Shown here piece by piece: positions 36,932 to 53,958 of a stretch of 64,000 nt of DNA. The notes under the pieces were generated by a model. It was not told the DNA's origin. It did no database searches and saw only the letters and a list, made by a program, of their open reading frames with translations. Source of the stretch: Euryodendron excelsum (Eukaryota; Streptophyta; Magnoliopsida; Ericales; Pentaphylacaceae); contig CM065386.1 of the NCBI GenBank assembly GCA_033060915.1, forward strand, positions 3,060,501 to 3,124,500, written 5' to 3'. The first letter of the stretch is position 1; each line of letters begins with the position of its first letter. Position numbers and translations under genes: made by a program.

Positions 36932-39900
36932 ATGGGTCAGATCGTGAAGAGGAAGAAGAAGGGGCGACCGTCGAAGGCAGATCTTGCACGCCGCGCCGTC
37001 AACGCGGAGCCGACGGAATCAGCGGCGCAGGAGAGGGACGTTCGGCGGAGCCTGCGCCGCCGGAATGTGAGGTACACCTTCGATTTTGATGACTTTATCG
37101 AGGAGGACGATGAGGACGACGAGGAGGACGAGCGGAGGAGAGAGAAGAAGTTGAAGCTGCTATTGAAGCTTCAGAGCAAAGAAAGTGGTGGTGAGTCCGC
37201 ACCGAGTCAAACTCGGCGCGTGGACCACGCGCCTGCAGCTTCGCCTTCTTCGTCGGACTACGGCGACGGCAATAAGCCATTGAAGAAGAGGAAAATCGAT
37301 GGGGATGATGAAGTCGCCGGCGATGTTGACGATGATGACTATGAAAATGATATTGACGATGATGACGAAGAGGTACGATTGGTTTGGATCTGACTACAAG
37401 TATGAGACTAGAAGGAGAATATGAAGTAGGATTGAAGTATATGTATGTACAGGAGAGAGAAATCGTGAGTGAGGTTGAGGTCATTCTATGCCTTTAACGC
37501 AGAGAGGAGAGAGAAAGGGGAGGGAGTGTCCAGCTCAGCTGAACTCACTGAGATTTTTCTAATTGGTCCAGACTTCTATAATACTCTCTCTACCTATGTG
37601 TATCTCTGTCGGGAGATTGATTTTAACGGTTGGGTCAACTGTCAAAACTAACCCTCACTCCCCCATAGCCCACGGAATCTGATCACGCTCCAACTTTCTC
37701 TCTCTACCCTCTTTTCTCTCACTAGCATGCAATATGCAAGTCTTTCTCTCTCTCCCTGTCTGCCTCCCCTTCTCTGTCTCTGTCTCTATCTCTATCTCTA
37801 TCTCTATCGTTCGCTAATGCACGCAGTTTTTGCTTGTGTATACATCAATTTATTTGAAATTAGATATTTGGGTTTTGAAGGTTCAGGTTTCTTTGATTAT
37901 GACAGGTTAGAGGAGCAAAAGCAGGATCGAAGTGGGCCGACTCTGTTCCAGGTTTGTTTGGTTTGATTTGTGCATTTATTGTTTTGAGTTATGGGGTGGG
38001 TATTAAGTTATTAACTCTCTCTTATATCATGTAATTTGATTTGGGTTTGTTGATTTTGCTTTTGTTTGATCAGGGACACCATTGGATCGTCCACTGGGGT
38101 TTTCGTTGCCTGACAAGAAGTCATTGGAGTTGATTCTCGACAAACTTCAGAAGTAGGGATTCATTCTTTTCTTGTGTCTCCCTTCTGATCAATGATGTGT
38201 TTCTTACGCTGAAGCTAAGAGTTTCTCTCATTTCAAATTTGGTTGAATGTGTCAGGAAAGATACTTATGGCGTCTATGCTGAACCGGTTGATCCTGAAGA
38301 GGTACTCGATTCTCTTTTAATGAAGTTGTGTGTTAATGAAAGGCATCTTGTGAATTAGAGTTTGTAATGTGTCGTTTTCCTGTAGCTTCCTGATTATCAT
38401 GATGTGATTGAGCATCCGATGGACTTTGCCACAGTGAGGAAGAAGCTGGGAAATGGATCATATTCTACATTGGACCAATTTGAGGTGGGTACCAACAATT
38501 CATCCATAGTATCACCTTTGCTTGGTCAATGCTCAGTTTTGTGGTCCGGGTGTGGTTCTATATGGACCTTGTTTAGCTGATTTTATTGCTTGTGCAGGAA
38601 CTTGAAGTTGGTTTTTGTTGTTCCTTGCAGTAAAAAGTCTTTGATGTTGCAAACAATGTTAATTGGTCTTCGATTTGGTTTCGTCATCCATTATGGGCAT
38701 GAAGTTCGAAGATATCTATATGTACTTAATATTGTGGTTAGAGGCTGAACTAGGAATTTTATTGGGGGCTGAGGTAAACATTCTTAAATTTTGGGGAGTC
38801 AAGTTAAATATTTTTGGGGTCCCAATATACTATTTCTTAGCATAAATACTGAAAAAACTATAAGACCTAAACAGAAATTCCGAAACTCAGTGGGTTTGAC
38901 TTGTCCAATTCCTTGAAGCTGTTTCACGTCTGTGGGTTTATTTTTTGGTAAGTTTCATGGCTGTGGGGTTATGTGGTGGGATTACTGATCCTTGCTTCAT
39001 AATCTGGGGTGGAAAATGTGGAGTTTCTGACTAGGGACTTCTTTTCCATGATCATTGGCACCTTTTTATGTTTTCCCTCTTACAATGTATTCTGCCATTG
39101 CCTTTTTGTTTGTTTTTAGGGATCTCGTCCAGCCATATTTGTCTAGCCCTTCTTTTTTTCTTTTTTTTTTCTCCTTTGCTCCCCATTCATTTTCTGAAAT
39201 AGCATCTTTTTTATTATTAGAAATAGCATTTGATGGTCAAATGTCGCATGCTAATAACAATGGAAGTCATTTGCCGTTCGCCATTCTACAATTAGAAGAG
39301 CAATTGAACAAATTTTCAATTAGACCATTGGATACAGAATCATTTGCAATAGTTAATATACACTAATAGTGGAGAGGTTGGTAGTTGGCACAAGGGAGAT
39401 TTTTGGGCTTCCTTGCTAGGCAAGTGCAGAGTGAAATAAGAATTTGGGGAATAATTTGCAAAGTTTAGATGCTTGTCTTCCTTCTATAGAATATATTTTC
39501 TCATTCATAAAGGCTAGCTTCCTTTGTCTTTTAGGTTGTCCAACAACAGCAAATCTATTTCTGAAAATTGAGGCATGGAGTTAATGTTACTTTTCTATGA
39601 ATCCCTTACTTTATTATATGATTTGTATAAATGCTAAAGTCCAACATTGGAGGGCATTATTGGAAGTTAATTTTAAATGGATAAGATATGTATGCATCAA
39701 TATGATGTCTTCAAATATTGTGACTTTCCTCCCAGGAATTCAGTTATCGTGCGATGCAGCCACTTTATCTATCTATTTGTTTATTTCTCACATCGGAGGA
39801 TTTTGCATATGCTTACATGTTATAAATGGCTTCTCCCGTTCAAACAATGTGGATTGGCAGGTGTTATACTGGGTCACTTTAGTGTTTGTCGTTGTAAACA

Positions 39901-42563
39901 GTGAACTTGAGTAGCTTGATGTATGAGGTCAACTTTGTTCACCCCATAAATTATCTTCAAGCAGGGAAGACTTTCCTTTGTTTTTTTTGGGTATTGGTTT
40001 GTAAAGTTTGTTCTTTTTTAATGCAGAGCGATGTTTTACTAATTTGCACAAATGCTATGCAATACAATGCGCCAGATACCATATACTATAAACAGGTAGA
40101 GGCTTTTTTTCTTTTCCTTCTGTTTGGTTCCTTTTGTTCTGCCCGTTCTGGTGTATTAATTACTTGATCTGATTTTACAACTATTTTGGAAAAGGCACGC
40201 ACCATCCAAGAGCTGGCAAAAAAGAAATTTCAGAGGTTAAGGTTTGATGCTGAATGCTCTGAGAAAGAACCCAAGTCAGAACAGAACACAATATCCAACT
40301 CCTTGGTTAAGCATCAAATAAAGAAGCCAATGAGTCGGACTGTGCAGGAACCTGTTGGCTCTGATTTCTCCTCAGGTGCCACTCTTGCTACAGCTGGGGA
40401 TTTGCAAAGTGGGTACGTTGTAAACCAAGCTGGTGGTTTTGAGCGGCTTAGCAATGTCAATGGACCTGTAGAGGGAAACACTTCTCTAATTGATAACAAT
40501 GTGGTTAAGGCAGAAGATTTGTCATCAGGTATGATATTGAAGTGCTTGTTCTCTACCTGTTTGCAACTATCATAGATTGATATTTAAGGAGCATTTTTTT
40601 GGAAAATGTTTAGTCATGGTTGTAATGATCTCGTGCCTTGGATCAGCTGCCCAAACATATCCTGATTTGTTATAAGCAAATAAATGATGTAACTGATTGA
40701 AGCATGCAATATTTTCGCAATGATTGTGTCTGGATCAGGCTGAGGATCAAATTTTGCTAATGGATTTGTATATCATCTGCAAATATCGTGTTGAGAGCTT
40801 CATGTTACAATGATCCTGTTGCTCCCTTCTCATTACTCTGCTTGCTTTACTATCGCAGGGAAGGGTCTTTTATCTAGATTTGGGAGGAAACCTTTCTTGC
40901 ATGATGACAATCGTCGTGCAACTTACAATATTTCCAATCCACCAGTGTGCGGATCCGAGTCAATATTTACAACCTTTGATGGTGAAATCAAGCAGCTGGT
41001 TGCTGTATGTGACATAGAAACTACTCTTTCCCGTTGGTTACTTGGCTTCTCACTCATATACTTCTCATTTTTCTGAACCAGGTCGGGCTTCATGCCGATC
41101 ACTCCTATGCCAGGAGCCTGGCTCGTTTTGCTGCAACACTTGGACCTTTTGCTTGGGAGGTTGCCTCCAAGAGGATTGAATTGGCACTACCCCCTGGGTT
41201 CAAATTTGGGCGTGGGTGGGTTGGAGATTATGAGCCCCTTCCAACACCAGTATTATTGCTGGATAACTGTTCCCAAAAAGAGCCTGCTTGTCTGAAGAAG
41301 TTGAACTGTTCTTCCGATGCAAGAAAAGATGAAAAAACTTCTAAAACTTCTAAGACCCCAGTTTCTGCCCAGGAGCACCCTGTTATTGTCCCTCCGTTGG
41401 AAGGGAAGTCATCTTTGTTTGGTGCTGCTGTAACCAAAACAACAGTCACTCCTAGTGCAAGCACTCCAGTTCCTGCTAAGGAGCAGTTCGTTAGAGGGGT
41501 GAATTTGGAAGGGAAACAGCCTCTCTTTCGTTCTGGAGGAAGCAGACCTACTACTACTGCAAATGCGAATTATCAGCAGCAAAGCCCACGATCCAGGAAT
41601 ACTGAACCAGGAAAAAAGGTTATAAAGCAAGTTGAATTGAATTGTCCTCCACCCTCAGCCAACCAAAACACAGGTGATTATGTTGCAGAAAAGCAGATTC
41701 CAAATGGTACGGATGTGCCACCTTCACGGTCGATGGAGACAATTTCAAGGAACATGAATCTTTTGCAATCTATACCTTTTAAGCTGCCAGAGAATAACGG
41801 ATTTGTTGGAGGAGGATTACCAAATGGAAAAGTCTTGAGTAGTAGTGTGGACAGAAACAGAATGGTTACTTCATCCTCTGATGATATTCCTAACCAAATG
41901 GCAACAGCAGCAACTTATCTTGCCCGTGGACAGGAGCAGGGTCTTAGTGACCCTGTCCAGTTGATGAGAATGTTGGCTGAAAATGCTCAAAAGCAGCAGA
42001 AATCTTTAAATCATTCCCCAGTTGACAACCCATCAGTTGTGCCAATGGTTTCATCCTCAAGAAGAGATGATTCAAGCAATGCTGCTGCCGCTGCTGCACG
42101 AGCATGGATGTCAGTAGGGGCTGGAGGGTCTAAAGCAGCCGCAGAAAATACAAGCACCCAGAAGAATCAGATATCTGCTGATTCACTATACAATCCCACC
42201 AGGGAACTCCAGCCTCAAGTCTTGCGATTTCAGGGTGATTTTCCCATTCCAGGGATGCATTTTCAGCCTGTGAAGAACAGCTTTCCGCTTCAGGCTTTTA
42301 TGACACCACCTGTTCGAATGGGCAACGAAGCTCAATTCCAAAACAGACAAATGGTTTTCCCCCAGTTAGTAACAGCTGACTTGTCTAGGTTTCAGGTGCA
42401 GTCCCCTCGGCAGGGCCTAAATCCACAAAGGCATCCGGGACAGAAACAGGAATCACTTCCTCCAGACTTGAATATTGGCTTCCAGTCTACAGGGTCACCA
42501 GTGAAACAGTCTTCGGGAGTCCTGGTGGACTCTCAGCAGCCAGACCTAGCTTTGCAACTCTGA
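36932..42563 (+). CDS. Bromodomain-containing nuclear protein (At5g55040-like)
   Basis: Nine exons: 36932-37372, 37906-37951, 38074-38152, 38256-38301, 38386-38484, 40027-40095, 40195-40528, 40859-41004 and 41082-42563, totalling 2742 nt (913 aa). The N-terminus MGQIVKRKKKGRPSKADLA holds an AT-hook-like GRP in a basic patch. A very acidic stretch (EEDDEDDEEDE) and KKRK nuclear signals follow. The single bromodomain spans about residues 173-275: LPDKKSLELILDKLQ, then DPEELPDYHDVI, then HPMDF, then CTNAMQYNAP, with the acetyl-lysine-binding Asn at about 251. The long last exon contains a conserved segment (ARSLARFAATLGPFAWEVAS) and then a Ser/Pro/Gln-rich region with a poly-Ala patch. Expected role: chromatin reading of acetylated histones. 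It is the only plus-strand protein gene here. The start is set at MGQIV; an in-frame ATG at 36863 would add 23 charged residues from a GA-rich leader. Confidence 0.95.
38735..38895. mobile_element. Possible MITE relic in bromodomain intron 5
   Basis: The patch GGCTGAACTAGGAATTTTATTGG followed by a G-rich stretch resembles the ends of plant DNA elements of the AGTGGCGGAGCTAGGA type. A related-looking patch is at about 16458-16500. The far end is unclear; low confidence. Confidence 0.3.
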
Positions 42564-43833
42564 TACTGCACAATTTTTTTCGGAGAAATAGGACAGAAGA
42601 TAGCCGAGCATTTTAACTAGGTATTGTCAGCTCGTGTTTAAGGGTGGTGAGCGGGGAAGAGTTCCACGTGTGTTGGACCAAACGCTCTAAACGTTGATCT
42701 GGCTATGAAAGGATGTCTCAGAAGCGTAGGAGGCATCAGATGGGATTCCGTGAGAGCTAGGCATTCATAATTATAAAACTAGCTACTTCTTTCTATCTTC
42801 TACATTGGATGAGGCTTAGTGAGACTTGCAACGGCATAGTGAGACTTGCAACGGCATATTCAGGTTACTGTATCAGTTGAGCTGAAGATGAATTAGTATT
42901 TAGATCAATAGTCCCATGTTTACAAGTTCTTAATCTAGTGAATTACACAAGAAACCCGTTCGATTCCTTGTACATTAATTACGGGTGGATAAGGAGTAAT
43001 TACTTTAAGATTTCTGTTGTTTGCTATATTCACTGACTTGTGCAAGTATTCTCATGCATCTGTGATGGAAGAGTTTTCTGATCCTAAAAATGGTTTTTTG
43101 GTTGAATTTCCTTTCTTTGAGTGTAGCCATTTTTGCCATGTTTGGAACTTTGGATTAAGAATTTGGTGAGGAAAAAAGAAAAGAAAAACAGTATGAAGTA
43201 ACATTATGTATTTGGTTGTTAGAGTAAATGAAGAGTAAAAAAATATAAAAAGTAAATAAAAAATTTAAATTTTTTTATTTTTTTTCATTTTGTTTTATTA
43301 TTTTTTTTACTAAATAAATTTGGATTTTAAACGTAGAGTTAGCAGCAGGAAAGAAGTAAACAGTTTTTTGTTTCTGGGTAATTAATACTTTATTTTAAAA
43401 AAATATGCAATATTTACAAAACCCTTTTACAAGATCCTATCTAGCCTAATAGCTCAAAGAAATTTCTATAAAGCTAATCAGGAAGATCAAAAGAGCAAGA
43501 TCTTTCCCTGTTTTGGTGTTTCAAACCTCATTATTTTCTTCGGCAAATGGGCACGTAAGAGAAAGCTGATTAAGCGACCAGTCTACTAATTGCGGATAAT
43601 ACAATTCTTACAGAAAACAAAGAAAAATCAAACGTGGATCGATTCTCCCAAGCTCTTTGCAGAACCATTTTCTTTATCGACTCAAAATAAATTACAAAAA
43701 GTGCTGAAATGAAGAATCTGACTCTGCCTGTAGTTCACCGATTCTTCTCATCGGAAGGAGACAGCTTGATCCGAGCCATTATTGACATGTGATGTTATAT
43801 ACATATAGAATATATGTACACAACATCCCAACT
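42564..43833. other. Bromodomain gene 3' UTR and intergenic DNA
   Basis: Contains the probable 3' UTR, a perfect 20-bp tandem duplication at 42817-42856, and an AT-rich foldback patch at about 43136-43360 (ATGTTTGGAACTTTGGATT at the left, ATTTGGATTTTAAACG at the right). No further gene seen. Confidence 0.5.
42817..42856. repeat. Perfect 2 x 20-bp tandem duplication
   Basis: TAGTGAGACTTGCAACGGCA occurs twice in direct succession about 250 bases after the bromodomain stop codon, so it probably lies in the 3' UTR. Confidence 0.95.
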
Positions 43834-44019
43834 CTAAGAAGACCTTCGCAGGGAAAGAAGCGCAAATGGAATCCGAAGGCTTTGCTTTCGCTTGGTCTTC
43901 AATTGTTTCCCGCGATAATTCTTCCTGTTGCGCAATACACAGACATCGCCATTGCAGACAAATTTGCTGGACTGCGAGGATTCAGAAAAGCAGCTCAAGA
44001 AATTGAAGAACGAGGCCAT
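43834..44019 (-). CDS. Small protein of unknown function, 61 aa
   Basis: A single-exon frame starts MASFFNFLSCFSESSQSSK, continues with VCNGDVCVLRNRKN, and ends in a basic Leu-rich tail (ALLSLRRSS). Cys, Ser and basic residues are unevenly placed in a way unlike random AT-rich frames, and a TA-rich TATA-like tract lies about 100 bases upstream (44116-44137). I recall small plant proteins of this general type but cannot name the family. There is no signal peptide or membrane segment. The overlapping plus-strand frame at 43789-44043 is judged a shadow. Confidence 0.45.
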   Translation of the reverse strand: MASFFNFLSCFSESSQSSKFVCNGDVCVLRNRKNYRGKQLKTKRKQSLRIPFALLSLRRSS

Positions 44020-44115
44020 TCAGAGATATCTCCTTCTTCTTAACAAAAGCTCCTGGCTGAAGAAATATTAAAAAAAAAAACAGCTATTTCTTTCTCAAGA
44101 ATGAGAGGAGAACGA

Positions 44116-44137
44116 TGATATATATATATATATATAT
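44116..44137 (-). promoter_or_regulatory. TA-rich tract, possible TATA region of the small gene
   Basis: An alternating TA run about 100 bases upstream of the 44019 start codon. It could serve as a TATA box or be a simple repeat. Confidence 0.25.
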
Positions 44138-44232
44138 TATATTTAATAAGGTTCCACCTACCGTATGTGAAAGCGGTTGATGCCAATTCAGAGAGGTCAA
44201 TTGCGAGTGGCCTATGACTTAGGGTTTGGCTG

Positions 44233-44660
44233 TCCTTCAAACTTTAATACGCAGAATTATTTAGACTCTTTATCTCACTACGCGGTGTGTTAAGTTACTC
44301 AAATTTAACAAATAATATTAAAATAATGACATACAATTAAAAAATTTATACAGAATTTATTATCAAAATAATATGGCTAAGTTATAGGCCTATTATTTTA
44401 AAATAAAAAACCTATTAAGATACTTGCTCATTACAAAATTGTCATCGTTACATCAATTTAATATAGAATTCTGTACAAAAATTTTAAAAGAATAGCATTT
44501 TTCATAATATTATTATCCAATTCAAACTCATGTTCTCCTTTTGTTAATTTTTTTTAATATTAACTAAAATTATGAGTTTAAATAAAATTTCTTTTAATAT
44601 TAGTGACTAACACATAGCGCAGTGAGATAAAAAATTAGAGATATCTAATATTTGGTCTAT
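44233..44660. mobile_element. Second copy of the long-TIR MITE family, with a nested element
   Basis: The left arm (CTTCAAACTTTAATACGC, then TTTATCTCACTACGC) and the right arm in reverse complement (TAGACCAAATATTAG, then TTTATCTCACTGCGC) match the arms of the 21476-21722 copy. The shared inner strand GTTCTC(C/T)TTTTGTTA at about 44533 also matches. This copy is about 180 bases longer because an AT-rich piece at about 44338-44490 with its own inverted ends (AAAATTTATACAGAATTT and GAATTCTGTACAAAAATTTT) sits in the left half. Confidence 0.75.
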
Positions 44661-47315
44661 TTTCAATTTTTTGATTTTGAGTGTGGACAAGAGCCACACG
44701 CTATTCATGTTTAAACCAATTGTTCTACCAATTTGTGATGGTCCACTTCCAAAGATCAATGGATGTGAGAGAGCCACATCACCAAAATTTTGAATTAAAT
44801 TAAAAATAAATTAAGATATATTTTGATGGAATGTCAACATAACAGTTTATATAGCATTAATTTTGACTTTTACTAATGTGTTGAGTCTTATGCATTGAAT
44901 TACAGATCGTTTGAACAGGACAGGAGCCCCATCCCCGTTGTGAATTGTCACTGGTCTTTCTCTCGTATTCCAATATTTTGACTAGAATAAATTAATGGTG
45001 GTGGTTAAACCCAAATTCTGATTTCTTTCGAGATTCTGTGTTGGTTTTATTCTGGGGCAGGAGGTCAAAGAGGGTGCTCTTTTTTGCTTTTAATTGGGTT
45101 GTTTTTCATGCAGAGGATGTTATATATAATTTTTTCTCAATTTTTTTTTTTTTAAATATAAATAAATGAGTCCTACATAAATTTATTATGTAAATCTTAC
45201 AAATTTTTGTTTAAAAAAAATTAAAAAATAAAATTATATATAACATTACTCTATTCATCAAGTTGGTCCGATACATCTGGTTTTGTTCCATTGAAGTTCC
45301 TATATTTGGTCACTTTGGTGACGTCGTTTCGTTGACAAGTTAGCTTCGTAATTAGTAACTTCAGATTTTCTTAATGTACAACTGTTTAGGGCATGACACG
45401 TGTGTATCATGTGAAACCACAAAAGAAACAAAGATTAAAAAACAAACTAGTTAATAGCACATTCTTGCGTTTTTTTTCCATCTCCTGATGCTATTTTTGG
45501 AACTAAATTTATAGAAACAAAAAAATAAAAACAAAAAAAGAAATAAATAAATAAATAAAATCAGAGATTCTAATTTTTTTTTTTTTAATTTTTGCTTTTC
45601 ACTTTCTCTAACAATCAAACATAACCTATAATTCTATATTCTTGTCTATTTTCCTTTTTCTCATCAAATGTTTGGTTCAAACACAACGTGAATGTTATGG
45701 ATTTCTTTTTTCGAATTGAAAGTTTCGCGGTGCTGTTTGAATAAGAACATACAGAGCAATTTTCTTAAGGTAACATCTTGGTCAAATACTGATCACATTT
45801 TAATTTATTTCAGTAGGCCAAAGAGGACCAAGCTTTGGGTATACTAAGCTATTTAATTGCAAGCCTGGATGACGTAAATATGAGTTAAGAGTTAGCCGAG
45901 CACCATTCATCTCAAAATCAAGGTTATTTAATAGTAGAACCTAAAATAAAGGAGAAAAATTAACTGCTTTGCAATATTCAGGACATATTCTTGTAAATGT
46001 CTTTATGATAACAATTTTTCTAGTGCTTTGTTTAGAATCCAAATTTTCAGTTGAAAAAGTTAAAAAAAAAAAAAAATGATAAAACATAAAATAAAATTAC
46101 TCTTTTTATTTTATTTAATTTTTTTTCATATTTTTCTTTTCTCACCTAAAATCTGAGCTCTAAACAGAGTGTAAATGTTCTTGTAGATATCTTAATTAGG
46201 ACAACAGTTCTAACTTTTTTTCTTTTTTCAATCAACGATATCCTGCCAGCTGCAAGAAAAAGTTAAATTTACAGGGGACAAAAATAGAATTATGATCTTC
46301 TCCATCTTTTTCAGATCCACACAAATAAATAGCAAATAAAAAAAACCAGAGGCAAATTGAAGTGTATAAACAAAGGTAGCTCAAATAGGAATGGAGAAGT
46401 TTGCCTAGTTTTATCGGGGAAAAAATGGAAGAAAAAAAATTATTTTCTTCCTTACGGTTTTACGATAAAGATAATTTTCCATAAAATAAAAGTTCAAATT
46501 GGTAAACATCATAAGCTTTATATTCAGAGCTTCTAAATTACACATGACCCATCAACATTTCCCTCTAATAACGTTACAATATGCAAAGCAAAAGGGACAA
46601 CCACCAATTCAAAGCTAAGAATATCCTAAACCCATAAGCAATTTCAATGAAGCCATTTTTAACATACTTTCCTGCTCACCATAACAGCATGTGAAGTTCT
46701 TCACTTTAGTTTCCCCTAAAGGAACACCAAACCTGATTAAAATCATAGGTTGCAGCATCACCTGAATTTTCTGCCACTGTTCCATCAGAGTTTATGCCAA
46801 ACCAACCTCAACAGATTTGTATTCCTGGCAATTAATATAACAAATTTAACTTGTGCAAGGCACCTAAGATTTCAAGACGGAATTGATGAGCATCTCACAC
46901 AACCTTGGGAGGAATGGAGAAATGAGGGAATTGACCAAGTTCCTCCCATATACTCCAGGAAAACATAATATTACCTAGCAGTTATTACAGATATGGATAA
47001 AACCAGAAGTTGCCATCATCTGAAGATCGAAGGATCAAAACAGAAATCAGAGCATTATCAACAATATGGTACCATTCCATTTCATACCAGCCATCTTAAG
47101 CACACTATATAAATATTTACCAATTCGAATCATGAGTGCCCAAACATCCATAGTAGAAAGGGGATACTGTGTTTTTTGTTGGATAAGTAGAAAAGGGATA
47201 CGTCTCAAAAGAGCCAGATAAAAATAAAGGATAGCACCCGATAGATGACCGAGAATTTACATAATTCAGCAGGTTTCCATAAAGTCTAATTTACATAATT
47301 TCAGCTTGACTGCAC
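44661..47315. other. Gene-poor AT-rich region, ATG8 downstream side
   Basis: Long A/T tracts, a foldback patch at 46022-46174 and another possible one at about 45490-45690. The last few hundred bases should hold the ATG8 3' UTR. No gene seen. Confidence 0.5.
46022..46174. mobile_element. Short AT-rich foldback element
   Basis: The left end GCTTTGTTTAGAATCCAAATTT pairs with the reverse complement of the right end (CACTCTGTTTAGAGCTCAGATT); the core is A/T only. It resembles the elements at 18389 and 35928. Confidence 0.5.
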
Positions 47316-51365
<4,050 letters not shown>

Positions 51366-51909
51366 GGCGTTCACGGAATGCTACAACGATTATGCCAACT
51401 GCAATACGTACACAAAATTAAAAGAAATCGCAAAATAAAATTAGGGTTTTTCCGGGAAAAAAGAAAGGAAAAAACAGATGGAACGATGGAAAGAGCGAGC
51501 TAAGAAAAATATTTACCAAACAAAAATCGAGAGAGTGGATTTATGCACAAGCAATAGCCCTCTATCGAATAAATAAAGTTCGCGTACGGTGCGTATGCGG
51601 ACTCTATTTTGCCAAGGCAAAGTTTTATTAGGACAAGGACAAGTAAAGTACTTAAACTACGGCGACGTTTGGTTTTATTTTGGGGCACCAATAGAGGGCT
51701 TTCCGCTCCGTTTAAAAGCCAACTGATTGGCGACACGTAGTCATTCATCACTACTCAGGTGGCCCAACACAAATTCCACTGAAAACTGTGAAAGCCCTCT
51801 TTAAAGGCCCAACAGGCCTGAGCGATCAGGTCCAACTTTTTCTGAACTGGCCCCAATGCCAAAGCTCAAGTGCAGTGATATAATCAGCCAGAGTAATAAT
51901 ATATACAAA

Positions 51910-52065
51910 TAGAATTTTTTGTAAAATTTTTATACAGAGCAATGTGACCTTTTGTGTTTCTATATTTTCAAAATAAAACACCCACCTTTGTGTCTCATAA
52001 TTTCAAAAATACTACTGACATATCATTCTGATGAAATTTTATGTACAAAAAATTTTGTGTGTGTA
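51910..52065. mobile_element. Short MITE-like element
   Basis: The left end AGAATTTTTTGTAAAATTT and the right end in reverse complement (CAAAATTTTTTGTACATAAAA) are inverted repeats. The left inner sequence TTTATACAGAGCA followed by TTTTCAAAATAAAAC resembles the element nested at 44338-44490, so both may be one family. Confidence 0.45.
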
Positions 52066-53165
52066 TCATTCTCGAATCAAGTATTGTAATCTCAACCTAG
52101 AATATAGGCCACACCACTAATTAACTGGAAGCAGAGCACTGGCTCTATGCAATTATTGTCTTGCTAGTGATAACGTGAGCTGGCTTAATTGGTAAAATCT
52201 CTGTGGGGGTACCAAGATGGAAGTTTGGGCTACCCTATTATAAAATGATAAAATGAGTAACAGAAATTTGATTTCTCAATTTATTTTCTTATTTCTGAAC
52301 GAAAGTAAATGGAAAATCCGATTTTCCAATTCATTTTCTTACTTTTAGATGAAAGTAAATGAGACCCACGTTTAGGGCCTGTGCCTACAAGGCTACGAGC
52401 GTTTTAGGTCTCATATCATAGCACACCTTGTTTCTACTTGTAAGGCAATATTTTTTTACAGGGCATTGCCATCTCATCAAATGGGTGAACAGTTGAATAA
52501 TTGGCAGTTTGGCACTGGGGTTACTCTCCTTTTTTTTAGGATTACAAGGAACTACATATATATATATATCTATAACTAGCCTAGGCAAGGGGGAAATGGA
52601 AATACCGGATTCAAGTCTAAAGAATGGAGGCAAATGAAAAGGACAAGGCTAAACCCGTGACCACGAGCTGGGTAATTAAAGTCCCTACCAACTTTAACAA
52701 TCCTTGCTTGGCACTGGGGTTACTAAGTCATTTTGAAGTATAAGTTGCAACTAGTACTGGAGTAGTAAATTGAAGTAAGTGCTCCTCTTCTGCAGAAGGG
52801 TTTGAAAGCTGATGGCCTTCATTTAAATGCTGTCAGTCAGTAGAGCCTCCTCAGTCATTGCAAATGCCATAAATGCTAAAAATTCCTTTAAAAGTTTCAG
52901 GCTTCCAGCATGGCCCCAACTAATCTGTGGGCACTGTTGGGGCTTGTTTTTCTGATATCATGGATGATTATTGACCCTCATCTTCCCTTTCTTGGATTGC
53001 AGATGTGGGTGTGGCACTCTTTTAATAGCTTCCTGTAGCACTTGCACCAAAGAACTGTGCTGAAGTTTTTCTATTCACTTAAGCTTAGGGATAAGTGGTA
53101 ACTAGGGTAGTAGTCATGGCTTCAGTGTATCACTTGGAGGGCACTCCCAGAGTTGGATTCTGAAG

Positions 53166-53178
53166 GGCACATATAACA

Positions 53179-53229
<51 letters not shown>
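53166..53229. repeat. (CT)n(CA)n compound microsatellite
   Basis: A CT tract passes directly into a CA tract, about 210 bases beyond the CASPL stop codon, possibly in its 3' UTR. Confidence 0.95.
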
Positions 53230-53435
53230 AAAAAATTAGAAGAACCAGAGACAACACTTTCCTTACAAAATGTTATTTGATCAAACAATAAGTGACCAAA
53301 TAGACCTCTTTGCATATAAATTCAAAAAAAAATCTGCATACTAAAACATTGTTCACATGGCAGTTAGATGACAGAGTATCACAATACCCCCATCCAAACA
53401 CCCAGCCATACAGGAGGAAAAAGAGGAATAAATGT

Positions 53436-53925
53436 TTAAGTTCTTTGTTCTTCAACCTCTTTAGAAGGAAGAGGAGGCTCAAAAATGCTAAAAGCCCTAT
53501 AAGCAGAGATCACAGCTAATACAAAGAAACAGCAAAGAGCCAAGGCATGGAGAACCAAAGCTATCTCCAATCTAATGCAGAACCTTCCATAGGAAGTGCA
53601 GGCTTCACTCCATGTGACATTCTTATCTCCATTGGAAGCCAGGTATAGAATCTCCAGGACTGCAGCCCCTGATGTGACCATTAAATAAACTACAATCTGC
53701 CCAGACCACCCACATAAAGGAAGTATTATATTAGAGGGAAAAATATGAAACTCTTATGAATGGAATCATTAACAATTTTCTTAAAAAGTTATTACAATAA
53801 TCCCAAGTATGAGATTGGTGGGACAGTTCTGTCATGAACACCAAACTTCACCCACCAACTGCCCTTTCTTTTTCCTCATAATATAGTTTGGACTTGGTGG
53901 AGAAAATGACTAAATCTACAATCAA

Positions 53926-53958
<33 letters not shown>

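Larger units (their letters stand above)
51366..53435. other. ATG8 promoter region and intergenic DNA before CASPL
   Basis: The left end is the ATG8 5' UTR and promoter, with GA-rich leader sequence. The foldback element at 51910-52065 and the microsatellite at 53179-53229 lie here. A patch at 52170-52240 (GAGCTGGCTTAATTGGTAAAATC) has a tRNA-like box A but no clear box B. No gene seen. Confidence 0.5.

Noticed and set aside
37913..37951. Alternative acceptor giving EEQKQDRSGP in bromodomain exon 2
   Set aside because: That frame does not join exon 3; using the CAG at 37903-37905 gives VRGAKAG and an open frame through all nine exons.
43789..44043. 84-residue plus-strand frame
   Set aside because: It overlaps the better-looking minus-strand small gene and has no recognisable feature of its own.
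52170..52240. tRNA-like patch GAGCTGGCTTAATTGGTAAAATC
   Set aside because: Only a box-A-like match; no box B or cloverleaf.
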